Of a stretch of DNA of 10,901 nucleotides, positions 5,573 to 10,901 are shown in pieces (position 1 is the stretch's first letter; each line of letters begins with the position of its first letter). This stretch comes from Chloroflexota bacterium. Its GTDB lineage: Bacteria; Chloroflexota; Anaerolineae; Promineifilales; Promineifilaceae. Made by a program: the position numbers and the translations under genes. Location: the NCBI GenBank assembly GCA_024278255.1, contig JAJRTP010000100.1, positions 1 to 10,901 of the forward strand. The letters are read 5' to 3'. The notes below the pieces were generated by a model. The model ran no database searches. It had not been told where the DNA came from and saw only the letters and a list, made by a program, of their open reading frames with translations.

Positions 5573-7966
5573 ATGAATGAATTTGACGATTTACTCCAGG
5601 AACGATTAGAACAATTGGAAAACGGTGCGTCGCTGGCCGAGAGTATGGCCGGGCTGCTGCCGGAAGAAGCGGAACTGCTGCAATTGGCTGCCCAAATGCG
5701 GAAAATGGAAGTGCCGGTCCCGGCGGCCGCCAGTGTAGCCGCGCAACGTGCGGCCGTCTTGTCTGCCACCCGGCCCTCGCCCGCAGGACAATTTGAACAG
5801 GCTGGTTTTTGGGTATTCTTACGCAGTTTTTTCCATTCCCCGGCGCGGGCTGCCGGCGCGATGGCTTTGGCTGGCTTTATCATTATTATGGCGCTGGTGT
5901 TTTGGTCTGGACGGCCGTCGTCCGATGGAGAATTGGCGCAAGAATTGACGAAGGATACGGCCGTAGCTGAAATCCCCATCGGCGAAGAAACCACTTCAGC
6001 CGTAGACCCAGCCGAACCGGACGAAATCGCCGCCGTTGCCCCAATGCCAACCGCAGACCCGACCAACACGACCTTCCTGCCCGTCCTCTCCGCCGCCCTC
6101 TCGACCAGTCCCCATCTGGCCTCCTTGACCGATGTTCAGGGGTTTGTGGAGATGCAGAAAGCCAACGACTCCTGGCAGACTGTTACCGGCCCGCAAGCCC
6201 TGGCTGCCGGCAGCCAAATCCGCACCGGCGCACTTTCCAGCGCCAGTCTCACCTTTTACGATGGCAGCGTGGCCACAATAGGCCCGGATTCGGGATTGAC
6301 CATTGAACAACTGGATGCGCAGCGCCCCGAAGACGGTTTCCGCACGATCGTGCTTAACCAGTGGCAGGGTGAGAGCCTTCACGCCGTTGAATTTCGCCAT
6401 GACGGCGGTTCGCGCTATGAAGTACTTACGCCGGATGGTTCCGGGCTGGCCAGAGGGACAAAGTTTCAGGTTATTGTTGCGCCGGAGCAGTTTTCCCGGA
6501 TTGCCGTGACGGAAGGGCGGGTGGATGTGACGGGCAACGGCCGTACTGTTTCCGTGACCCCCGGCAAGCTCACCACCATTCCGGCCAACGAAGCGCCCTC
6601 CACGCCCGCTTTTACCATCACCGGACAGGGAGAACTCAGCGAAAAAGGCGAAAATGCCTGGATCATTGCCGGGCAGCGTTTTGTGGTCAATGAGGCCACA
6701 GAAGTCATCGATAATCCCCAGATTGGCGACATTGTGTTTGTCTGGGGACATCTGGCGGCGGACGGGCAAAATATCGCTGACCGCATCGAATTGGTGCGCC
6801 GCTCGCCAGCTAACCAGTTTGTCCTGACCGGCATTGTGACGGAGATGAATGAGGCAGCCTGGGTTGTGGCCGGACAGACTATCATGCTGATGCCGGAGAC
6901 GGAGATAGACGAGAACATCGCGCTGGATGACAAGGTGCAGGTCAGCGGCGTGATTGGCCCGGATGGTACGCTGACTGCTACCGACATCGTCCGCCTGCCG
7001 GATGCGGAGGGCACCCCCTTTGCGTTTACCGGCGTGGTGCAGGAAATGGGGGAGGAGAGTTGGCTGATTTCCGGGGTAACGGTGACGGTTGATGAGGACA
7101 CGGCCGTATCTCCCAACATTCAACCGGGCGACGTGGTTAGTGTAGAAGGACTAATTCTAGCCGACCCAACCTGGCTGGCAACCTCCATCGAGTTAGTGGA
7201 AGCCGGGACAGCTACCTTTAGCATCTCCGGCGCTGTACAAAGCATCAATCCCTGGCAGGTGGCCGGGATTGGCTTTGAGACCAACGAACAAACGCTGATT
7301 GACGACGGAATTGCTGTGGGTGATTTGGTGCGGGTGAACGGCCGTATCCTGCCCGACGGTACTTGGCTGGCCGAAAGCATTATGCTGCTGGACGAAGAGT
7401 ATCTGCTGGAAATTATCTTCGCCGGTACGGTGGAGGCGATTGATCCCTGGGTGGTCAGCGGTTTGCCTCTGGTTACCAATGGCGAGACGCGCATTGATGA
7501 AGGCATTGTCGTGGGGGATTTGGTGCGGGTGACAGCCCGGATCAGGGAAGATGGTACCTGGTTAGCCACGCGCATTGACCGGCGTTCTGGCGAGATTGGT
7601 GAAGGGTGTGTGACGGTTACGGCCGTGATCACCAGCATCGGCAGCGGCACATTCACCCTGAGCAACGGTACCAGCCTGAACCTGGACGAGATAGAGGTTG
7701 AAGGTGACCTCAAAGTGGGCAGCGTAGTCATGATCGTCGCCTGTGTAGCCGAAGATGGCAGCATTCAGATTGAACAAATCATCGTCCTATACACCCCAGC
7801 CGACGACCCGACGCCGCAGCCCACCCGGCCGCCGGACAATGGCAGCCGCGGCAGCGTGACCATCTGCCACAAACCCGGCACACCGGCGGAAAAGACCATG
7901 ACGGTGCCGAGAGCCGCCCTCAACGGACATCTCGGTCATGGCGATACAAGGGGGCCGTGCCCCTAA
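5573..7966 (+). CDS. single-pass FecR/DUF5666-repeat protein, putative regulator of the ECF sigma factor
   Basis: This 797-residue protein is modular. Residues 1-45 carry a pattern common in sigma-linked Chloroflexota and Planctomycetota proteins: a leucine-rich LLQERLEQLENGASLAES, then the LLPEEAELLQLA segment. One membrane helix lies at about 93-111 and a Pro/Ala/Thr-rich linker at about 113-180. A FecR-like domain spans about 184-335 (LAAGSQIRTGALSSASLTFYDGS is its core, split across 210-231). Six DUF5666-like beta repeats of about 60 residues follow, starting near 347, 416, 484, 548, 614 and 678. Each has a W/V-V-x-G core and a GDxVxVxG turn; the sixth is divergent. After a proline-rich spacer the C-terminus has TICHKPG and GHLGHGD with a final Cys796. 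Topology is inferred: N-terminus inside, repeats outside. The context suggests an anti-sigma or signal-transducing role, with the exact function unknown. It carries six ACGGCCGT copies. GAGGTT at 5560-5565 serves as the ribosome-binding site. Confidence 0.85.
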   Translation: MNEFDDLLQERLEQLENGASLAESMAGLLPEEAELLQLAAQMRKMEVPVPAAASVAAQRAAVLSATRPSPAGQFEQAGFWVFLRSFFHSPARAAGAMALAGFIIIMALVFWSGRPSSDGELAQELTKDTAVAEIPIGEETTSAVDPAEPDEIAAVAPMPTADPTNTTFLPVLSAALSTSPHLASLTDVQGFVEMQKANDSWQTVTGPQALAAGSQIRTGALSSASLTFYDGSVATIGPDSGLTIEQLDAQRPEDGFRTIVLNQWQGESLHAVEFRHDGGSRYEVLTPDGSGLARGTKFQVIVAPEQFSRIAVTEGRVDVTGNGRTVSVTPGKLTTIPANEAPSTPAFTITGQGELSEKGENAWIIAGQRFVVNEATEVIDNPQIGDIVFVWGHLAADGQNIADRIELVRRSPANQFVLTGIVTEMNEAAWVVAGQTIMLMPETEIDENIALDDKVQVSGVIGPDGTLTATDIVRLPDAEGTPFAFTGVVQEMGEESWLISGVTVTVDEDTAVSPNIQPGDVVSVEGLILADPTWLATSIELVEAGTATFSISGAVQSINPWQVAGIGFETNEQTLIDDGIAVGDLVRVNGRILPDGTWLAESIMLLDEEYLLEIIFAGTVEAIDPWVVSGLPLVTNGETRIDEGIVVGDLVRVTARIREDGTWLATRIDRRSGEIGEGCVTVTAVITSIGSGTFTLSNGTSLNLDEIEVEGDLKVGSVVMIVACVAEDGSIQIEQIIVLYTPADDPTPQPTRPPDNGSRGSVTICHKPGTPAEKTMTVPRAALNGHLGHGDTRGPCP

Positions 7967-7971
7967 CAGCA

Positions 7972-8002
7972 AAAAGGAGAGCGGTAATCCCGCTCTCCTT
8001 TT
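7972..8002. terminator. bidirectional intrinsic terminator
   Basis: A perfect 13-bp stem (AAAAGGAGAGCGG at 7972-7984, CCGCTCTCCTTTT at 7990-8002) has a 5-base loop. It reads into T4 on the plus strand and T5 on the minus strand. It lies between the convergent FecR/DUF5666 and YciI-like genes and probably ends both transcripts. Confidence 0.9.
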
Positions 8003-8049
8003 CTATCCATCACTTTGCGTCCGAGTAAATGCGCTTGTTATGCTTATTT

Positions 8050-8367
8050 TTAGCCGGGCATCTCCATTAACTCTGACACCTCCAGTGAACCGCCAATATC
8101 AAGAAAAGGGCAAGTCCTGGCCAGCGACAGCGCCGCCTCCATAGAGTCTGCTTCAATGATAGTGTAACCAGACATTGTCGTTGTGCTTCCAGGGGTAACA
8201 GACCCGTCAGGGTTGACTGTGTTTGTATCCTTGAGCGGATTAGCCGGACTAACAGCCGAATCACCCAATGAAGATAACCAATCCATATATTTCGCCATAT
8301 GCTGCTTACCTTCTTCCGGGCTGGATGGCTGATCGCCGCCCAGATAAACAATTACGTATTGAGACAT
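8050..8367 (-). CDS. YciI-like (YCII-related) protein
   Basis: This is a 105-residue cytoplasmic protein of the YCII-related ferredoxin-like fold. It begins MSQYVIVYLGGDQP, contains a helix around HMAKYMDWLSSLG (23-35), a variable loop rich in Thr/Ser/Pro (about 43-65), then MSGYTIIEADSMEAALSLA (65-83) and CPFLDIGGSLEVSELMEM at the end. The GYxIIEAdSmeeAlelAkxCP pattern is diagnostic of the family, which includes DGPF-type proteins often encoded near ECF sigma factors or VOC proteins. Enzymatic function is generally unknown. The start is supported by AAAGGAG eight bases upstream on the minus strand. It lies 71 bases downstream of the VOC gene and is likely the second gene of that operon. The spacer contains a 16-bp palindrome. 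Confidence 0.85.
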   Translation of the reverse strand: MSQYVIVYLGGDQPSSPEEGKQHMAKYMDWLSSLGDSAVSPANPLKDTNTVNPDGSVTPGSTTTMSGYTIIEADSMEAALSLARTCPFLDIGGSLEVSELMEMPG

Positions 8368-8384
8368 TTGTGTTTCTCCTTTGT

Positions 8385-8400
8385 TGAAATTTAAATTTCA
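8385..8400. promoter_or_regulatory. perfect 16-bp palindrome before the YciI-like gene
   Basis: TGAAATTTAAATTTCA is a perfect 16-bp palindrome in the 71-bp gap between the VOC and YciI-like genes, 17 bases upstream of the YciI-like ATG and just before its ribosome-binding site. It is AT-rich in a GC-rich context. It could be an operator for separate control of the second gene or an RNA processing site. No adjacent regulator supports a specific assignment. Confidence 0.4.
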
Positions 8401-8438
8401 CAGTACGGCAAAAAACATAACATTCTTTATTGGGGGCG

Positions 8439-9236
8439 TTAACGGGAGGGAGGTGGATCGTACTGTGGCATGTAAATGATGCTGAAGATGGCCCCTTGCG
8501 GGTCCTGAACGAGGGCAAAGCGACCGGTTCCGGGAATGTCTGAAGGGGGATTGAGGATGTTGCCACCTAATTCGGCAGCTTTGGCGGCGGAGGTATCGCA
8601 ATCTTCGACGGCAAAGTAGACGCTCCAGTTAGAGGGCATGTCACCCCATTCTGCCTGAATTTGCATCATACCGGCGGCGGCACGGCCGTTGTTCATAAAC
8701 ATCAGGTAATCAGAGTTCGCGTCTTTTTGTACCGTCCAGCCAAATAAATCAGTGTAAAATTGACCGGCTTTCGCCACATCGTGACTCAACAACTCATTCC
8801 AACACAAAGTGCCGGGCATGTTGACCAGTTTGGCCCCAATGTGTGTGCCTGACTGCCACAGGTAGAACACAGCACCGGTCGGGTCTTGAATGCCGACCAT
8901 GCGCCCTGCGTCCATCACATCCATCGCCGGCATGATCACTGTGCCACCGGCCGCTTCTGCTTTGGCGATGCTTTCTTCCAGATTGTCTACGGTAATGTAA
9001 GAACTCCAGTGGGGCGGGATACCTTCCATACCGGGAGGCATGGCTGAGAGAGCGGCTACGTCACGGCCGTCCAGCTTGAGCATCGTATAAACCATACTGC
9101 CATCTTCACTGACGGGCATATCCTCATACGTCCAGCCGAAAAGCTGCGTATAAAACTGCTTGGCCGCATCCGGGTTGGTGGTAGCCAGGTCTACCCATGA
9201 AAAGGTGGCGGGGGGATAACTCACAACTTCTTGCAT
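8439..9236 (-). CDS. double VOC-domain (glyoxalase/bleomycin-resistance-type) protein
   Basis: This 265-residue protein has two vicinal-oxygen-chelate domains in tandem. Domain 1 covers about residues 9-130 (FSWVDLATTNPDAAKQFYTQ, LFGW, later GIQDPTGAVFYLW). Domain 2 covers about 140-258 (CWNELLSHDVAKAGQFYTDL, FGW, later ALVQDPQGAIFSII). The repeated FYT-x-LFGW and QDP-x-GA-x-F motifs show internal duplication. The arrangement resembles Cfp30B-like and hydroxylase-type VOC proteins. The substrate cannot be read from sequence and metal ligands are uncertain; it may bind small molecules or oxidants. The start is supported by GGAGA seven bases upstream on the minus strand. It is the first gene of a unit with the YciI-like gene and lies about 95 bases downstream of a strong predicted promoter with an internal operator. 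Confidence 0.88.
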   Translation of the reverse strand: MQEVVSYPPATFSWVDLATTNPDAAKQFYTQLFGWTYEDMPVSEDGSMVYTMLKLDGRDVAALSAMPPGMEGIPPHWSSYITVDNLEESIAKAEAAGGTVIMPAMDVMDAGRMVGIQDPTGAVFYLWQSGTHIGAKLVNMPGTLCWNELLSHDVAKAGQFYTDLFGWTVQKDANSDYLMFMNNGRAAAGMMQIQAEWGDMPSNWSVYFAVEDCDTSAAKAAELGGNILNPPSDIPGTGRFALVQDPQGAIFSIIYMPQYDPPPSR

Positions 9237-9336
9237 GATCTTTCTCCTAAGGCGTGGCAGCCGGGCGCAAAACAGCGGTGTACGGGGGAGGTGGTTGCGC
9301 CCAACTGCGCGAATCGGGGTGGATAAAGGGATAACT

Positions 9337-9365
9337 ATTATAGAACAATTGTTCTGATTTGTCCA
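9337..9365 (-). promoter_or_regulatory. strong sigma-70-like promoter for the VOC operon
   Basis: On the minus strand TGGACA (9360-9365, five of six consensus positions) and a perfect TATAAT (9337-9342) are separated by exactly 17 bp. Transcription would begin near 9330, about 95 bases before the VOC ATG. The spacer is almost filled by a perfect palindromic operator (9342-9355). Confidence 0.72.
9342..9355. promoter_or_regulatory. perfect 14-bp operator AGAACAATTGTTCT, LexA-box-like
   Basis: This perfect palindrome overlaps the last base of the -10 and fills most of the promoter spacer, the classic position for a repressor that excludes RNA polymerase. It contains GAAC-N4-GTTC, the core of the Gram-positive-type LexA box, which makes an SOS-regulated operon conceivable. 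Other repressors with GTTC half-sites would fit equally well. Confidence 0.6.
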
Positions 9366-9455
9366 GCTTTTTTCACAAATTGAGTACGCTCATCATACGG
9401 GATGAGGGCAGGGAATGATGAAGGTTATCAGGGGATGTTAATGAGGGGGGTACGG

Positions 9456-9472
9456 CACGGTAAGAAACCGTG
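9456..9472 (-). terminator. short hairpin after the ROCO gene
   Basis: A 6-bp stem (CACGGT at 9456-9461, ACCGTG at 9467-9472) with a 5-base loop lies one base beyond the ROCO stop codon. It is not followed by a T-run on the minus strand, so termination efficiency is doubtful. Confidence 0.3.
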
Positions 9473-9473
9473 G

Positions 9474-10901
9474 CTACCGAAGCCCCGGCCGTTTCTCCCG
9501 CAAAGCTGCTTCCAATTCAGCCAGACGGCCGTGCCGCGCCATAAACAGCGCCAGTTCCCGCGCCTTCGCCGATTTTGTTACGCCGGGCAGCTCGTCAAAA
9601 TCTATATTCAGGTCGAAGCAAAGCTGCTTGATTTCTTCCAGATTGAAGTTTTTGTTAAGCGTCTCGTATAACTGCCGTTCCAGCCGCATTTCCAGTGTTT
9701 CAATGCCGGACAATAGTTTTTGCACCTCAAATTCCTTGTCTAACTTTCCATCGTAATAGAACTGCCGTTTCCGCCTTTCATGGTTGAGCAATGATTGGTA
9801 GGGAACGGTGTGCCCCGGATAGCCGGGCAGGGGAATTTCCTCGCTGACGTGCAAAGAGGGAAAAGTATGGTGGATGGCCGCCAACTGCATCCGAATGCTG
9901 TTGAGCAGGCTGCGCCGCGTTGCTTCTGCGCCGCCAATCCGGATGGTGAGGTGGTGTGCTTCTTCGTCGCTGACAACCAAAGCACGGTTCTCTTCCCAGC
10001 ACAGGGCGGCCCCGGTGCGCCAGGATTTCTCACGCACCAGGTAGTTGGTTAGCCGCACCATCAGGCGGGAGAGGATGTTGCCGGGCATAAAGTCGCCGTA
10101 ATCGTACTGAAATTCCAGGTAGGGGCCAGCTCCCAGGAAGCCGGTTTGGGAGAGGGTGGGCAGCAAATCGGGGATGAGGTACTGTTCCTGGCTGCCGGGA
10201 ATGGGGAAGGAGAGTTCAAATCGCTCCATCATGCCCAAAATGAAGGGGTGGCGAAAGCGGGGATAGCGGCGCGGGTCGAGAATATCGTCCAGGATGGGCA
10301 GGGTGAGGATGCCGCCATTGGCTGCAATGGCCCCCGCCGGGTCGGTGAGGATGCGGTAGACGCCGTCCGTTACCCAATCGGGGTTGAGGACGTGGGTGCC
10401 TTCCAGGCGGCGATCGTCCTGGTAGTTAAGGATGACGCCCAATTCGTGCAAAATACCCACCCAGGCGCGTTGGAAGTCGGGATTGTCTATGCCCGCTTCC
10501 CGGCAGTATCGCTCGTACTCTTCGTAGGGGATGTAGGGGGTTTGTACGGACCGCATCGCTTCCAGTTTGGCCTTGAGGTTGAGAACGTTGTCCGGGAAGC
10601 GGTCGTTGATGCGGGGCAGGCGGCGGGCGATGGTATCGGCAATGGTCTGGCGCAGGTCGGCAATGCCTTCTCCGGTGGCGCAGGAGGTGTAGCAGATAGC
10701 TGCCAGATTGCGGTATTTGGCTTTCAGATCGCGCTCGTCCAATTGCAGCGGATGCACGTCCTGTTTGTTGACGACGATGATGACGGGGGCGTTGTCGCTG
10801 AGGCTGCTGACCAACCGCAGCCAGTGGTGCAGGCGGCTTTCCCGTTCGCCAGTACGGGCGTCCATGAGGACGAGGTAGAGGCTGCGGCTGGTGAAGAAGA
10901 A
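9474..10901 (-). CDS. ROCO-family GTPase with C-terminal death-like effector-associated domain (5' end beyond window)
   Basis: This is the 3' part of a Roc-COR protein; the frame stays open to the window edge, giving about 475 visible residues. Counting from the methionine at 10865, the end of the Roc GTPase domain is seen: LYLVLMDARTGE just before and after that residue, the G4 motif NKQD at 33-36 and the G5-like SCATGEG at 61-67. The COR dimerisation domain follows, about 95-375, with YIPYEEYERYC and HVLNPDWVTDGVYRI. A short charged helical segment leads to a compact helical domain at about 398-460 (FNLEEIKQLCFDLNIDFDEL, then ARELALFMARHGRLAELEAA). This resembles the death-like effector-associated domains of bacterial conflict or signalling proteins. 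Such domains pair proteins by homotypic contact with effector proteins such as caspase-like or trypsin-like enzymes. The G1-G3 motifs and any leucine-rich repeats lie outside the window. The methionine at 10865 is internal, not the start. Confidence 0.88.
   Translation of the reverse strand, partial: FFFTSRSLYLVLMDARTGERESRLHHWLRLVSSLSDNAPVIIVVNKQDVHPLQLDERDLKAKYRNLAAICYTSCATGEGIADLRQTIADTIARRLPRINDRFPDNVLNLKAKLEAMRSVQTPYIPYEEYERYCREAGIDNPDFQRAWVGILHELGVILNYQDDRRLEGTHVLNPDWVTDGVYRILTDPAGAIAANGGILTLPILDDILDPRRYPRFRHPFILGMMERFELSFPIPGSQEQYLIPDLLPTLSQTGFLGAGPYLEFQYDYGDFMPGNILSRLMVRLTNYLVREKSWRTGAALCWEENRALVVSDEEAHHLTIRIGGAEATRRSLLNSIRMQLAAIHHTFPSLHVSEEIPLPGYPGHTVPYQSLLNHERRKRQFYYDGKLDKEFEVQKLLSGIETLEMRLERQLYETLNKNFNLEEIKQLCFDLNIDFDELPGVTKSAKARELALFMARHGRLAELEAALREKRPGLR

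Larger units (their letters stand above)
98..9532. repeat. highly iterated palindrome ACGGCCGT, 22 dispersed copies
   Basis: Hand count of exact copies, by first base: 98, 477, 983, 1046, 1889, 2144, 2232, 2295, 2840, 2928, 3236, 3608, 5303, 5911, 5957, 6537, 7100, 7338, 7619, 8682, 9063 and 9525. Nineteen lie in genes and three in the intergenic region 2102-2314. Within genes they fall in all three frames and so encode Thr-Ala-Val (10 copies, counting the HNH copy in its continuing frame), x-Gly-Arg (6) or x-Arg-Pro (3). Flanking bases are not conserved apart from a mild preference for a preceding A. Chance expectation at this base composition is about 0.2-0.3 copies. Copies are absent from pdxS, the YciI-like gene, the 125-residue gene and the small membrane gene, and nearly absent from the ROCO gene. 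Confidence 0.93.

Noticed and set aside
5996..7123. A 375-codon open frame on the minus strand inside the FecR/DUF5666 gene
   Set aside because: Its translation is low-complexity and lacks domain character, while the plus-strand frame has clear repeated domains and a good start. It is a shadow of GC-biased codon use.
8050..9236. VOC and YciI-like genes as targets of the ECF sigma factor at 5021
   Set aside because: Such families are sometimes linked to ECF sigma factors, but here the operon has a near-consensus housekeeping promoter, and no shared ECF-type promoter motif is visible.
98..9532. ACGGCCGT copies as binding sites of one gene-specific regulator
   Set aside because: Most copies are inside coding sequence, spread over unrelated genes, without a fixed position relative to starts. 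A genome-wide DNA-level signal fits better.
9402..9671. Plus-strand open frame overlapping the end of the ROCO gene
   Set aside because: It overlaps a convincing conserved domain on the other strand and shows no recognisable protein features or good ribosome-binding site.

Overview
This window looks like chromosomal DNA from a moderately GC-rich bacterium, most plausibly a member of the Chloroflexota (Anaerolineae or a related lineage). That placement is an inference. It rests on the protein style: an ECF sigma factor coupled to a FecR/DUF5666-type membrane protein, a ROCO GTPase with a death-like C-terminal adaptor domain, and a PdxS/PdxT vitamin B6 route. No rRNA or tRNA is present to confirm it.

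Layout. Positions 23-1105 (+) encode leuB, followed by two strong inverted repeats. Positions 1245-2101 (+) are a small cassette with its own sigma-70-like promoter: an unrecognised 125-residue protein and an HNH endonuclease whose reading frame is broken by one base. Positions 2102-2314 are non-coding, with a possible decayed gene end on the minus strand. Positions 2315-2731 (+) encode a small membrane protein. Positions 2740-4763 (-) hold the pyridoxal 5'-phosphate synthase genes in the order pdxS, an AAC(6')-like acetyltransferase, pdxT. A hairpin terminator or attenuator and a tandem octamer lie between pdxS and the acetyltransferase, and a 33-bp palindrome lies in the pdxS leader. Positions 5021-7966 (+) are an ECF sigma factor followed 3 bp later by a 797-residue, single-pass protein with a FecR-like domain, six DUF5666-like repeats and a C-terminal Cys/His motif. 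A bidirectional terminator follows. Positions 8050-9236 (-) are a two-gene unit, a double VOC-domain protein then a YciI-like protein. It is driven by a very good promoter whose spacer holds a perfect GAAC-N4-GTTC operator. Positions 9474-10901 (-) are the 3' part of a ROCO-type GTPase that runs out of the window.

How genes work together. PdxS and PdxT form the PLP synthase complex. The ECF sigma factor and the FecR/DUF5666 protein probably form a transmembrane signalling pair in which the membrane protein holds or controls the sigma factor. The VOC and YciI genes form a small operon under apparent repressor control.

The most striking window-wide feature is the octamer ACGGCCGT. By hand count it occurs 22 times, in coding and non-coding DNA, in all three reading frames and in genes on both strands, where chance would give well under one. 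It behaves like a highly iterated palindrome comparable in style to cyanobacterial HIP1.
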